Origin: Saprospiraceae bacterium
Lineage (GTDB): Bacteria; Bacteroidota; Bacteroidia; Chitinophagales; Saprospiraceae
Assembly (NCBI GenBank): GCA_007125435.1
Contig: SLDF01000156.1
Span: 1 to 28,753, forward strand
Direction: 5' to 3'
Length of the DNA stretch: 28,753 bases
Part shown: positions 1-7,839 of the stretch, piece after piece
Layout: each line of letters opens with the position of its first letter
Numbering within the stretch: the stretch's first letter is position 1
Program-made: the position numbers and the translations under genes
Notes under the pieces: generated by a model
Told to the model about the DNA's origin: nothing
The model's input: only the letters and a program-made list of their open reading frames with translations
Databases searched by the model: none

Positions 1-170
1 AATGTCAAGCAAATAGTGAAGGAACTGAGCCGCCCTCGGCTCAGCGTCGACTGCTCTCTATTTGGAAACTAAACAAAGAATGCTTTTCAAATCTTAAAAT
101 TAACTGCTCCAGACAAAAAAACAGACTCCTGATCAAATCATCAAGCACAGATGATTAATCCGATAATCTT

Positions 171-209
171 TATTGTTCTTTTTTATCTCCAGTCGAACCC
201 TCATTACGA
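171..209. repeat. Copy 1 of a diverged intergenic repeat
   Basis: This stretch reads TATTGTTC, a T-run, ATCTCC, GTCGA, then ACCCTCATTACGA. The same ordered blocks occur at 18139-18198: TATTGC, a T-run, ATCTCC, GTCGA, ACCCTCATTACGA, with extra bases between blocks. The exact shared string AACCCTCATTACGA lies at 196-209 and 18185-18198. Both copies lie in gene-free DNA. The function is unknown. Confidence 0.5.
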
Positions 210-448
210 TGATCTAGTACATAATTCGAGTTAAGATTTCCCAGGATGAGATATGGAATTATATCAGCATCTTTAGAATGAATATGACTATCCTGGATTA
301 TCGGGATAGTCGCAGCCTGAAATCTCAAAAGGTGTAACGCATTTCCATTAATACTTGATAGCCTCCTGTGATCTTCAAGCCTAAACAGTGGAGAGCACGT
401 AGTGCTCGCAGCGTCAACAGCAAATGGAGGAGATAGCCGATCGTTTAC

Positions 449-690
449 CTAAACAGCCGGAATGAGGCGAATGCTGATCTCATGGGTATACAAAATACAT
501 CTAACTAGCAGCTTATAGCTTGAAGCTAAAAACTCTCTAACGCGTGAGGGATAGAAGCGATATGAGTGGCTGACGAATGGATAGCAGGAACATGGAGATA
601 GGGGCGACCGGAGGAAGCCACTAGATACATAGTGACTGCCCATGAGACAGTCGGGAATACAAGCGGATAGCCCGACCCGAAGGGGCACGC
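449..690 (-). repeat. Putative structured non-coding block beyond the thioredoxin-like gene
   Basis: On the minus strand this block follows directly after the terminator of the thioredoxin-like gene. It starts with GTGCCCCTTCGGGTCGGGC (around 668-686), then CTATCCGCT, and later contains ATCCCTCACGC (around 540-550). It looks richer in G+C than its surroundings and is punctuated by short self-complementary segments. I recall similar wording in dispersed Bacteroidota repeats, so it may be a repeat or an RNA-like element rather than a gene. The boundaries are approximate and the assignment is tentative. Confidence 0.35.
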
Positions 691-693
691 TCA

Positions 694-728
694 AAAGAAA
701 AAACCCTCTGAGCGATAACACTCAAGAG
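694..728 (-). terminator. Intrinsic terminator of the thioredoxin-like gene
   Basis: Read on the minus strand, a stem CTC-T-TGAG / CTCA-GAG (706-712 with 721-728, one bulged base, 8-nt loop) is followed by GG and a run of T residues interrupted once by C (694-703). It lies about 30 bp past the stop codon at 758, the expected position for Rho-independent termination. Confidence 0.65.
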
Positions 729-757
729 AGCCTTATATGTGTTGTAAATCGATTCTT

Positions 758-1252
758 TTAACTTCTATTTGAGCGCTCGATCATTTCGTCGCACTGTGTG
801 ATGAAGGCTTCTACAGATCTGTTGTATCCAGTCTTGCCGAGTGCATTGATAGTAAAGTTGCCATTTTCCTCGCTCTTGTCGAGGTCAAATACCCATACTG
901 TCGGATAGCCTGTAACTTTGAAGCTCTCTCTGAGTGAATTGTTTTGTTGCTGGAGATCAGCAGGCAATTGTTTTCTTCTTGGAAAGTCTAATTCTAGAAG
1001 GACCACATTGTCTTCAGCCCATTTTTTAAACTCATCTTTAGAAAACACATCTCTGGTCAACTTGATACACCAGCCGCACCAGTCGCTACCTGTGAAATTA
1101 GCCATGATAGGCTTGCCTGTTTTTTGGGACTCGGCGTAAGCTTCGTCAATTTTTACTAGCCAGCCTTCGTTGTGCGCTTCGTAATCTCCATTTTGAGCTG
1201 ATACAAAAGCAGTCATCGCTACACTCAATACTAATGTGAAAATAAGTCTCAT
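758..1252 (-). CDS. Exported thioredoxin-family protein with CGWC motif
   Basis: A 164-residue protein, probably a periplasmic thiol-disulfide or reductase-type thioredoxin. Residues 1-20 (MRLIFTLVLSVAMTAFVSAQ) form a typical signal peptide. The redox motif WCGWC places the cysteines at 59 and 62, and the cis-proline of the fold is in GYPT at 117. The pattern 'GKPIMANFTGSDWCGWC' is typical of the Thioredoxin_7 group common in Bacteroidota. The frame can be extended upstream only to a TTG codon at 1291, which would put 13 unlikely residues before the signal peptide, so the ATG at 1252 is preferred. A good promoter lies upstream (1320-1352) and a terminator follows the gene. The substrate is unknown; it could also assist cytochrome or outer-membrane protein maturation. 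Confidence 0.85.
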   Translation of the reverse strand: MRLIFTLVLSVAMTAFVSAQNGDYEAHNEGWLVKIDEAYAESQKTGKPIMANFTGSDWCGWCIKLTRDVFSKDEFKKWAEDNVVLLELDFPRRKQLPADLQQQNNSLRESFKVTGYPTVWVFDLDKSEENGNFTINALGKTGYNRSVEAFITQCDEMIERSNRS

Positions 1253-1319
1253 ACGTATAATTAATTTAACTTGTAATCTGTGAAAATCCAATTCATTATC
1301 AATGACGAATAGATTAGCA

Positions 1320-1352
1320 CAAAATTACATAATTATCAGAAAAAAACACAAA
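1320..1352 (-). promoter_or_regulatory. Bacteroidota-type promoter of the thioredoxin-like gene
   Basis: On the minus strand TTTG (1349-1352) is followed after 21 bp by TAATTTTG (1320-1327). This fits the Bacteroidota consensus TTTG-N19-21-TAnnTTTG. The -7 box lies 67 bp upstream of the ATG at 1252, leaving a leader of roughly 60 nt. Confidence 0.6.
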
Positions 1353-1379
1353 TTTTTCTTTATCTGCATTATATATGAT

Positions 1380-1403
1380 AGTCAAAAAAGCAATTTGCTG
1401 ACT
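1380..1403 (-). terminator. Possible weak terminator after the iron-transport operon
   Basis: Reading leftward past the ATPase stop codon (1460), the minus strand contains AGTCAGCAAATTGC, then TTTTTT, then GACT. An inner AGCA/TGCT hairpin precedes a T-run, nested inside an AGTCA/TGACT pair. The inner stem is only four pairs, so this is a tentative call. Confidence 0.3.
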
Positions 1404-1459
1404 TTTATGACCTTTTGTAACACTTCTATGCTCCATAAATATGTGCAGGGGAAGGGCCA

Positions 1460-2494
1460 TCAGATTGGATGAATTTCATACTGATCTACAGAAAAGCATA
1501 AGTATTCGGAGCCGTTGAAAAGGCGTTTGTTGTTGGTTTTGATATTGATGAATTGACCTTTACCATCGGCAATTTTGACCATTTGATGGTCGCCGAAGTA
1601 GGCAACTTTGAGTAGATTGCCGATCAGTTTTTGCTGAGGATTGGGACACACGTCGGCATTCTCAGGCCTAAAAATTATCCTAACCTTACCGGTAAACTCA
1701 GTGGCACGAGTGTCTTTTATCAAGCCAAAGGTTGTAAAAAATCCATCCTCGACCGGCTCCGCCAAAATCTCGTTGACTTTGCCAAAAAAGTTGGCTACAT
1801 ATGGGTTGATCGGTGTATCATAAAGTGACCGGGGGTGGTCAATCTGCTGGAGATAGCCTCGGTGTAAGATGGCGATCCTATCCGCAGTGGACAAAGCATC
1901 TCTAGTATCATGCGTCACAAAAATGGCAGTCACTCCTGACTTTTTAATGATCTGTCTGATCTCTTCTCTGACTTGATCTTTGAGCATGGCGTCGAGATTG
2001 CTAAAAGGCTCATCCATAAGGAGAATTTTCGGATTAGGCGCTATCGCCCTGGCCAATGCCACCCGCTGCTGCTGACCACCTGACAATTGATGTGGGTATT
2101 TCTGGTCGCTTTCATTAAGGCCTACGAGCGCTATGGCTTCTTTTGCCTTTTGGATCCTTTCGGCTTTGGGTCCGCTGATACCAAATTTGACATTGTCCAG
2201 AATATTGAGATGTGGAAAGAGGGCGTAATCCTGAAAGACCAATCCAATCTTCCGCTTATTTGGCCTGAGGGAATAATGTCCTTCTACGATTTTATCGCCT
2301 GATAATTCTATATAGCCGGCATCTGGGTGTTCGAGGCCTGCGATGAGGCGCAGCAATGTGGTCTTGCCGGATCCACTCTCCCCTACTAAGGCAAGTATCT
2401 CTCCCTCCTGCACAGAAAAAGAAATGTCCTTGACGGCATATTTATCAGCCTCATGGTACCTTTTATCTAGACCTTCTATCTTTAGTACTGCCAT
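1460..2494 (-). CDS. fbpC: Ferric iron ABC transporter ATP-binding protein
   Basis: A 344-residue ATPase that powers iron import with the permease encoded 10 bp upstream. Walker A GESGSGKT is at 38-45, the Q-loop glutamine near 88, the signature LSGGQ at 137-141, Walker B ILLMDEP at 157-163 and the switch histidine (VTHD) at 195. After about residue 230 there is a TOBE-like regulatory tail, as in FbpC/HitC and related iron or thiamine/polyamine importers. Its position as last gene behind an iron-type binding protein and a double-length permease favours Fe(III). It begins with an ATG. Family and operon membership are clear; the exact metal is inferred from the binding protein. Confidence 0.88.
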   Translation of the reverse strand: MAVLKIEGLDKRYHEADKYAVKDISFSVQEGEILALVGESGSGKTTLLRLIAGLEHPDAGYIELSGDKIVEGHYSLRPNKRKIGLVFQDYALFPHLNILDNVKFGISGPKAERIQKAKEAIALVGLNESDQKYPHQLSGGQQQRVALARAIAPNPKILLMDEPFSNLDAMLKDQVREEIRQIIKKSGVTAIFVTHDTRDALSTADRIAILHRGYLQQIDHPRSLYDTPINPYVANFFGKVNEILAEPVEDGFFTTFGLIKDTRATEFTGKVRIIFRPENADVCPNPQQKLIGNLLKVAYFGDHQMVKIADGKGQFINIKTNNKRLFNGSEYLCFSVDQYEIHPI

Positions 2495-2504
2495 GTTACT
2501 TAAA

Positions 2505-4136
2505 CTAAAATTCTCGTTTTCTGATCAATCGATTCAAGAAAATTATTGGAAAAATACCTGTCAAAATGATAACCAGTGCTGCATTAGCCGATTCTGCTAT
2601 CATTTCATTGGTGGCCAGATCAAATGCCTTAGTGGCTAATGTATGAAAATTAAACGGACGCAATATGAGCGTCAACGGCAATTCTTTCAAAACATCAACA
2701 AAGACCAACAATACTGCACTGATCATACTTGATTTGATAAGTGGCAGGTCTACCTTCCAAAGTGTCTTGAGTGAACCTGCACCTAAAAGCCTGCCGGCCT
2801 CATTGACCTGGATTCCAACTTTCTGAAAACCCGATTCTATAGGATTATATCCTACCGCAAGAAACCTGACGACATAGGCATAAGTCATTACAAATAATGT
2901 CCCTGTAAAAAACAATTGTGTTCTCGACTCAAATAAACCAATCAACCACTTGTCTAACCATAAAAACGGTATCATGATACCAACGGCTATAACTGCCCCG
3001 GGTATAGCGTATCCTAGGGTAGATATCTTAACAATATACTTCAATTTGTAAAATGGATTGAGTCTAAGAGTGTACAACAAAATTATGGACACAATGACAA
3101 TGACAACACCAGATATCAAGGCCAATCCAAAGCTTCGAAGCACAAGGTACACAAAGTCACTTGACAAGATGGCCTCATAAGTCATACTTGTCCAATTGAG
3201 AATCTGCAAGAAAGGAATTCCAAAACTCACTAAAAAAATAACCGTCATGATCAGTGAAAAAGTGAGCTTAATTGGCAATGAAGTGTCTACCCTTAATAAA
3301 GGACGATTAATGGTCACTTCAGAACTATACCGCTTCCCTCCTCTCTGCCAACTTTCCAGATAAAGAATGATAAAAACGAATACCAAAAGGATGGCTGCCA
3401 AATATATAGCAGATGTAGCGTCACCTAAAGAAAACCACGCCCTGAATATACCGGTAGTAAAGGTATTGACACCAAAATACTTGACTACGCCGTAGTCGTT
3501 CAATACCTCCATGCAGGCCAAAGCAACACCTCCGGCAATAGCCGGACGTGCCAATGGTAAGGCAACCTTAAAAAAGGTTTGCCACCTGTCCTTCCCTAAG
3601 ATAGCTGCTGCTTCCTGATACGTTCTTGACTGTTGAAGAAACGAAGCCCGAGAAATGAGAAATACATAAGGAAATAAGGTGATGGATAAAATAAAAATCG
3701 CTCCGGGCATATTCATAATGTCTAAAGCACCACCATCCAAAGATATTTGAAGTGTATTTCTCAAAAACGATTGAAGAGGACCTGTAAAATCTAAAACACC
3801 CACGTAGGTGTATGCCATAATATACCCGGGAAAACTCAACGGCAAAATCAACAACCACTCAAAATATTTACGCCCGGGAAAGTTAAAGTTAGTTACTATC
3901 CAGGCAGTACCTACACCTAGCACAAAAGTAAAGAACGCTACACCCAGCAGCAGTAAGAAAGTTTCTAAAAAATAGCCTGCAAGAAGATTCTTATAAAGAT
4001 GCGACCACGATTCACCCGGTTTAGTAAATAAATTGAAGACAATAGTTAACAGCGGTATTGATACCAATAACAAAATTGCTATGGAAGTCCACGACCAGCT
4101 ATTCCACCAATAAATTTTCCTTTTCTCTATCTTCAA
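2505..4136 (-). CDS. fbpB: Ferric iron ABC transporter permease, fused two-domain type
   Basis: A 543-residue inner-membrane permease made of two homologous halves, each with about six membrane segments, so one chain can form the whole channel. Each half carries an EAA coupling loop for the ATPase: around 175-200 (EAAAILGKDRWQTFFKVALP) and around 446-466 (EAGRLLGAGSLKTLWKVDLP). This is the FbpB/HitB/FutB-type layout. The start appears to be TTG at 4136: an in-frame stop lies a few codons upstream, no ATG occurs between, and the next methionine is deep inside the first half (near residue 107). The ATPase gene follows after 10 bp and the binding-protein gene precedes it by 87 bp, consistent with one transcript. 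Confidence 0.88.
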   Translation of the reverse strand: MKIEKRKIYWWNSWSWTSIAILLLVSIPLLTIVFNLFTKPGESWSHLYKNLLAGYFLETFLLLLGVAFFTFVLGVGTAWIVTNFNFPGRKYFEWLLILPLSFPGYIMAYTYVGVLDFTGPLQSFLRNTLQISLDGGALDIMNMPGAIFILSITLFPYVFLISRASFLQQSRTYQEAAAILGKDRWQTFFKVALPLARPAIAGGVALACMEVLNDYGVVKYFGVNTFTTGIFRAWFSLGDATSAIYLAAILLVFVFIILYLESWQRGGKRYSSEVTINRPLLRVDTSLPIKLTFSLIMTVIFLVSFGIPFLQILNWTSMTYEAILSSDFVYLVLRSFGLALISGVVIVIVSIILLYTLRLNPFYKLKYIVKISTLGYAIPGAVIAVGIMIPFLWLDKWLIGLFESRTQLFFTGTLFVMTYAYVVRFLAVGYNPIESGFQKVGIQVNEAGRLLGAGSLKTLWKVDLPLIKSSMISAVLLVFVDVLKELPLTLILRPFNFHTLATKAFDLATNEMIAESANAALVIILTGIFPIIFLNRLIRKREF

Positions 4137-4223
4137 TACCAGATTTTTTTATCCATCGCACTTTTACACATTCTCACTGTACTTCATCTTGGACTCAGTG
4201 TGGATAGACAAGTTTTTGAGAAG

Positions 4224-5252
4224 TTACTTCCAGTTGATTTTGTCAAAAATGATGACGGCTTCGTTATTGTGCTCTCCCAGTTTAGAAAGATTGAGAGAGT
4301 CTGCTTTGAATTGCCCCCATTCTTTGAAAAGATCACTCCATTCGACCTCAGCATTTACAGGGTATTCGTAATTGACTTGAGCAAAGAGTTCTTGAGATGT
4401 CTTATCGGACAAGTATTCTATAAATCGCACTGCATTCTCAGGATTTGGAGAGTGTTTGGCAACTCCAGCACCACTTATATTTATGTGAGTGCCACGATCT
4501 TCTTGATTAGGGAAGAAGATACCAACACTTTCAGCAGCATTTCGCATTTCTTTGTTTTTATCATTGAGCATTAGTCCTACATAGTAGGTATTGACAATAG
4601 CGATATCACCAAGTGATGATGCAACACCAATGATTTGATCCCTATCATTTCCCTTAGGGTTTCTGGCCATATTTTTGAGCACGCCTGCAGCCCACGTTTC
4701 TGCCTCGGCACTACCCTTGTGGGCTATGATAGAAGCCAAGAGGGATTGATTGTAAATATTTTCTGAGGAGCGGGTAAGTATCCTTCCCTCCCATTTCTTA
4801 TCTACCAGATCTTCATAAGTGGATAAGTCCTCAACATCAACACGGTCTAGACTGTAAACAATGATACGTGCCCTGTATGTCAAGCCAAACCAATATCCGT
4901 CGGGGTGTCTCAAGTGACCAGGCACATTTGCTTTCAAGATATCTGATTCAACCTGCTGAAGAAGGCCTTTTTCCTGCGCCCTGGCCAAACGACCTGCATC
5001 TACGGTGATCAAAACATCTGCCGGTGAACTGCTGCCCTCTAACTCCATCTTTTGGATCAATTCATCCGCACTGGCACTGACCACATTTACTTTGATACCG
5101 GTCTCTTCTGTGAACCTATCAAATAACTTCTGGTCTGTATCGTAATGCCTATGTGTATAGACATTAACTATATCATCTCCTTTTTTAGGATTGATTTGAC
5201 AGCTGGAAAGAATAACACTTACTACGGCTATGACTATGAATATCTTATGCAT
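4224..5252 (-). CDS. fbpA: Ferric iron-binding lipoprotein of the ABC importer
   Basis: A 342-residue solute-binding protein anchored as a lipoprotein: the hydrophobic N-terminus ends in LSSC with the lipidated cysteine at 18. It matches the FbpA/FutA class of Fe(III)-binding proteins. YTHRHYDTD (32-40) contains the His36-Tyr37 pair, and NTYYVG (221-226) contains the adjacent tyrosines 223-224 that bind iron in this family; Tyr167 in ENIYNQ and an arginine near 127-129 are further candidate ligands. It is first in the operon with fused permease and ATPase genes. Upstream is a -7 box 21 bp from the ATG and a small dyad that could be an iron-responsive operator. Lipidation instead of a free periplasmic form is unlike the Gram-negative archetype but suits a Bacteroidota host. 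Confidence 0.88.
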   Translation of the reverse strand: MHKIFIVIAVVSVILSSCQINPKKGDDIVNVYTHRHYDTDQKLFDRFTEETGIKVNVVSASADELIQKMELEGSSSPADVLITVDAGRLARAQEKGLLQQVESDILKANVPGHLRHPDGYWFGLTYRARIIVYSLDRVDVEDLSTYEDLVDKKWEGRILTRSSENIYNQSLLASIIAHKGSAEAETWAAGVLKNMARNPKGNDRDQIIGVASSLGDIAIVNTYYVGLMLNDKNKEMRNAAESVGIFFPNQEDRGTHINISGAGVAKHSPNPENAVRFIEYLSDKTSQELFAQVNYEYPVNAEVEWSDLFKEWGQFKADSLNLSKLGEHNNEAVIIFDKINWK

Positions 5253-5273
5253 TTAACTACTATTTTTGAGTGG

Positions 5274-5304
5274 CAAATATAACTTTATTTATACTTATTC
5301 TAAA
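5274..5304 (-). promoter_or_regulatory. Promoter of the iron-transport operon
   Basis: On the minus strand TATATTTG (5274-5281) matches the -7 consensus TAnnTTTG and ends 21 bp before the fbpA ATG. A weak -33 candidate TTTA (5301-5304) sits 19 bp upstream. The -7 box and its flank (GCAAATATAAC on the plus strand) are identical to those in front of the acyltransferase gene at 22331. Confidence 0.5.
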
Positions 5305-5307
5305 TAA
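5295..5307. promoter_or_regulatory. Candidate iron-regulator operator
   Basis: TTATTCTAAATAA is a perfect 5-bp inverted repeat with a 3-bp centre. It overlaps the -33 region of the fbpA promoter, where a repressor such as Fur or a DtxR-type protein would block transcription. Assignment to either family is inference from position; AT-rich dyads also arise by chance. Confidence 0.25.
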
Positions 5308-5374
5308 AAATAGTACAAAAGTGGTTTAATCGGAGCTTAAATAGTATGATGACTATTTTCTCGATATCGAATCA

Positions 5375-5761
5375 TTACTCTTCAAACCAAAGATCCTCGT
5401 CAACACTTTTAGCTCCGTGGTAGTTTATAAAAATTTCTTCGCCTGCCACGATGTCTCTTAGAGCATAGATATCTATGGTCAGCATTTCATAGTCCATTTC
5501 ATATGCAGCATTAGAATGCGTTGCATGATTATACATACTGCCGTATCCCAGTGCAATAGCAGCTTGTTGCTCATCATCTCCCCAAAGGAAGTAATAATCA
5601 TGCAAAACAGTACTGTGAATAATCTGAACCTGATTTGCCGGGATAATGATAATCGGACATACCTCGATCAGTTCATCAGCAGCTATATCTTCTGTAGCCA
5701 ACACACCTCTACCAGCGATAACACTTGGTGCAACAATTATTTTACCATTATTCTGACTCAT
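5375..5761 (-). CDS. Small SET-domain protein, probable protein lysine methyltransferase
   Basis: A 128-residue protein that is almost entirely one SET domain. It has the opening GRGV motif (17-20, in 'AGRGVLATEDI'), the cofactor-binding MYNHATHSNA segment with Asn78-His79, and the closing ALRDIVAGEEIFINY with the catalytic-type Tyr114. No signal peptide or membrane segment is visible, so it is likely cytoplasmic. Bacterial stand-alone SET proteins of this size are known, but their targets are mostly undefined. It lies 122 bp upstream of fbpA on the same strand; a good promoter between them makes co-transcription uncertain. Protein-lysine methylation is inferred from family; the substrate cannot be told from sequence. 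Confidence 0.8.
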   Translation of the reverse strand: MSQNNGKIIVAPSVIAGRGVLATEDIAADELIEVCPIIIIPANQVQIIHSTVLHDYYFLWGDDEQQAAIALGYGSMYNHATHSNAAYEMDYEMLTIDIYALRDIVAGEEIFINYHGAKSVDEDLWFEE

Positions 5762-6096
5762 CGGATTAATATCTTTATATTGTATGAATAACTGTCAACA
5801 CTATATAGCCCCAATATAAAGAGAAGAATAGCCTGACCAATTTGACGAAGATACAAGGTTGTTTTTTTCTGTGGTATCACTTCTGGGATTATTGAAGGAT
5901 GTCAAAAGTCCTAATAATGATTTTTATTCTAATCACATCGATAAACTTCTCATGTGTAATCATTTAATATTACCACTCAAATAAAATACCAATCAAAGGT
6001 AGTGAAAGGTATCATCAATCAAATATTGCAACAATATATATGCAAAACAATTCATATTATGAAAACATTTGTATTTTTGTCATATAAAGAAGAAAC
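5762..6096. other. Divergent intergenic region
   Basis: These 335 bp separate the leftward SET gene from the rightward membrane/TPR gene and should hold both promoters. On the plus strand a -7 box is visible at 6072-6079. For the SET gene I see no clear consensus promoter. No RNA gene, terminator or repeat was recognised. Confidence 0.5.
6072..6079 (+). promoter_or_regulatory. -7 promoter element for the membrane/TPR gene
   Basis: TATTTTTG matches TAnnTTTG exactly and ends 17 bp before the ATG at 6097. A matching -33 TTTG at the right distance is not visible. Confidence 0.4.
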
Positions 6097-6693
6097 ATGC
6101 TATCAATAAATATTTATCTTAGGTTTGTTTTAATTGTCGTTTCACTAGCTTTGGGCTTATGGTTGCATCTGGCCTTTGGTTTTTGGTATGGATTTGTATT
6201 TTACATTGCATTTTTGATATTCATAATCGGGTATTTCATACTGGGTACAGTACAATCAGCAGCAATGATGATCCAATCTATGGACTTTGAAGGTGCTGAA
6301 AAACGATTATCGTTAACCTTTTTCCCTAAGTTATTATATTCTGCAAACAAAGCCTATTACTACATGCTCAAGGGTAACATAGCTCTAAATGACAAGGATA
6401 ACGACGCCGCAGAGAAATGGCTGGAAAAGGCACAAAGTATAGGACTCAATTCTGACAATGAAAAAGCCATGGTAACACTACAAATGGCCAATCTCTACGC
6501 TTCGAGAAATAAGTGGCAACAGGCTACTATTCAGATGAAAAAAATAAAGGGGCTAAAAGTTACTGAACCAACCATTAAAGATCAGATCAAGCAGTTTGAA
6601 AAGGCCATGAACAATAGAGGTATTTTGAAACCCGGCAATAGAGGAATGATCGGCCAAACCGGAGGAAAAAGAAGAAGACCAAAGTCTAGATAA
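6097..6693 (+). CDS. Hypothetical membrane protein with TPR-like region
   Basis: A 198-residue protein I cannot assign to a named family. Two hydrophobic segments at about 9-28 and 32-53 form a probable membrane hairpin. They are followed by a helical region (roughly 60-150) with TPR-like spacing: 'AYYYMLKGNIALNDKDNDAAEKWLEKA' and 'TLQMANLYASRNKWQQATIQMKKI'. The last 20 residues are strongly basic (ending KRRRPKSR), suggesting a cytoplasmic C-terminus near nucleic acid or the membrane surface. TPR regions normally mediate protein contacts, so a scaffold role is possible. Its stop codon lies one base from the convergent patatin gene, so the two transcripts probably overlap. Confidence 0.75.
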   Translation: MLSINIYLRFVLIVVSLALGLWLHLAFGFWYGFVFYIAFLIFIIGYFILGTVQSAAMMIQSMDFEGAEKRLSLTFFPKLLYSANKAYYYMLKGNIALNDKDNDAAEKWLEKAQSIGLNSDNEKAMVTLQMANLYASRNKWQQATIQMKKIKGLKVTEPTIKDQIKQFEKAMNNRGILKPGNRGMIGQTGGKRRRPKSR

Positions 6694-6694
6694 C

Positions 6695-7498
6695 TTAGAC
6701 GACGCTACCCTCTGCTTCTATATTTAAAGATGATAAGATTTCAGGCAGCATTTTTTGAGCGGCCTCGTAACCTGCATTAAATATTTCATCAATTTGACTT
6801 AGATTAAATAGGCTATACCTATCTAAACCTTTTATCGCTATATGATGGTCACAAACAGCAATATCCTCATCCTGATTTCGCCAAATGGACATCTCGAAAG
6901 TACGAGCGGCTACACTTACCAAAGAACGTAACCCTTCAGCTGATACTTCCAAAGATGGCATGACATTAAAACCAATAAGTATATCACAGTAATCTCTGAT
7001 GATGGATGCCGGCAAGTTCTTCACAACACCACCATCAACGAAAAGCTTATCCTCCATTTCAATGGGCTCAAAAACCATCGGTATGGCACAAGAAGCAGCA
7101 ACTGATTTAAGCAAATCCCCCTCTCTCTTGACTTCTAGTTTTCCGGTATGCAGGTTGGTCATAGTAATAAACAGTGGGCATTGACAATTGTCAAAACTTA
7201 AGTCAGCATTAAATGCCCTTAGCGCCCTGATCAAATACCCTAATGATCCAAACCCTTTTACAGGCCATCCAAGTTTTATTACTTTTATCAATTGAAGTGA
7301 CTTCACAAATGTAAGAATCTCTTCAGCCTTATATCCATGACTGTACAAACTGCCTACTATTGCACCCGCACTTGTCCCAGATATGACATCGGGTTTTAGC
7401 CCTTCTTCTTCTAGGGCTTTTAATGCACCAAGGTGTGCAACTCCTCTAATCCCTCCCCCTGAAAAAGCATATCCAATTGTATTCTTCATAGTTTCCAT
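6695..7498 (-). CDS. Patatin-like phospholipase family protein
   Basis: A 267-residue patatin-fold lipid acyl hydrolase, similar in size to the RssA-like group. The oxyanion-hole motif GGGIRG is at 14-19, the nucleophile elbow GTSAG at 41-45 with Ser43, and the dyad aspartate in DGG at 155-157 (Asp155), so the Ser-Asp dyad is intact. No signal peptide is present, which argues for a cytoplasmic enzyme, unlike the secreted patatins fused to barrel domains. Start is ATG 7498, or possibly the ATG three codons later at 7489. It is transcribed alone toward the convergent TPR gene. Lipid substrate unknown. Confidence 0.87.
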   Translation of the reverse strand: METMKNTIGYAFSGGGIRGVAHLGALKALEEEGLKPDVISGTSAGAIVGSLYSHGYKAEEILTFVKSLQLIKVIKLGWPVKGFGSLGYLIRALRAFNADLSFDNCQCPLFITMTNLHTGKLEVKREGDLLKSVAASCAIPMVFEPIEMEDKLFVDGGVVKNLPASIIRDYCDILIGFNVMPSLEVSAEGLRSLVSVAARTFEMSIWRNQDEDIAVCDHHIAIKGLDRYSLFNLSQIDEIFNAGYEAAQKMLPEILSSLNIEAEGSVV

Positions 7499-7553
7499 AT
7501 AAAACTTTCAATCACTATTGTTTTTAAATTCCGTTCACCTATTCATTCAACAA

Positions 7554-7561
7554 CAAAACTA
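7554..7561 (-). promoter_or_regulatory. -7 promoter element for the patatin gene
   Basis: On the minus strand TAGTTTTG fits TAnnTTTG, 55 bp upstream of the ATG. No clear -33 element is visible, so this is a moderate call. Confidence 0.35.
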
Positions 7562-7581
7562 CCTAAATATTGAATGAGCGT

Positions 7582-7743
7582 ATTTCATATTATTGCTTTG
7601 GGCATCACCCTTCGGGTCGCTACGTTTCAGGGCTCCCTAGACGGTCGGCCTCTGCTTCGCTATCGCTGCGCAGAGTCTGGCTCCTGATGTCGCCACCCTT
7701 TCACATCGCTGATGCAAGATCGAAAAAATCGATATCTTGAAAT
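7582..7743 (+). repeat. Structured intergenic repeat, copy A
   Basis: Outer short inverted repeats ATTTCA (7582-7587) and TGAAAT (7738-7743) enclose a core from GGGCATCACC (7600) to CTGATGCA (7716). GCATCA near its left end can pair with TGATGC (7710-7715). Inside are the blocks GGGTCGCTACG and GGGCTC. Slot 1 between the first blocks is a tiny CCC-TTC-GGG hairpin; slot 2 is a hairpin with arms CTCTGC (7650-7655) and GCAGAG (7670-7675). The family is shared with copies B and C. It lies between the patatin gene start and the terminator of the cupredoxin-protein gene, within an otherwise gene-free 341-bp gap. Confidence 0.75.
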
Positions 7744-7785
7744 GCCCCGTAATGAGTCGAATTGAACATGTATATTTAGTAAACG

Positions 7786-7818
7786 TAAAAAGCCTGTTGA
7801 TCTTATTCAACAGGCTTT
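7786..7818 (-). terminator. Intrinsic terminator of the lamin-tail/cupredoxin gene
   Basis: A perfect 12-bp stem AAAGCCTGTTGA (7789-7800) / TCAACAGGCTTT (7807-7818) with a 6-nt loop. Reading leftward, the stem runs directly into a T-run. It sits about 20 bp past the stop at 7840. Confidence 0.85.
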
Positions 7819-7839
7819 CTATCCATAAATCCCATTCAA

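Larger units (their letters stand above)
1..757. other. Gene-free region with hairpins and repeat-like DNA
   Basis: No credible coding region is present; the only long open frame (449-721, minus) has a GTG start, low-complexity Ser/Leu/Arg composition and no recognisable domain. Perfect inverted repeats occur at 25-44 (8-bp stem, CCCT loop), 286-311 (GACTATCC/GGATAGTC, 10-nt loop) and 393-407 (GAGCAC/GTGCTC, 3-nt loop). None of these three is followed by a T-run, so they are not obvious terminators. Around 449-690 the minus strand reads as a structured block starting GTGCCCCTTCGGGTCGGGC and containing ATCCCTCACGC. From memory this wording recurs in non-coding repeats of many Bacteroidota genomes, but I could not verify that here. 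Confidence 0.6.

Noticed and set aside
191..209. GGGTTCGACT on the minus strand as a tRNA T-arm
   Set aside because: No complementary arm, acceptor stem or anticodon arm can be placed around it.
449..721. 90-residue open frame on the minus strand
   Set aside because: GTG start, biased composition, no domain, and it coincides with the structured repeat-like block; better explained as non-coding.
7740..7760. CGTAATGAG near repeat copy A as a third member of the second repeat family
   Set aside because: Only about nine bases match and the flanking blocks are missing, so chance similarity is sufficient.
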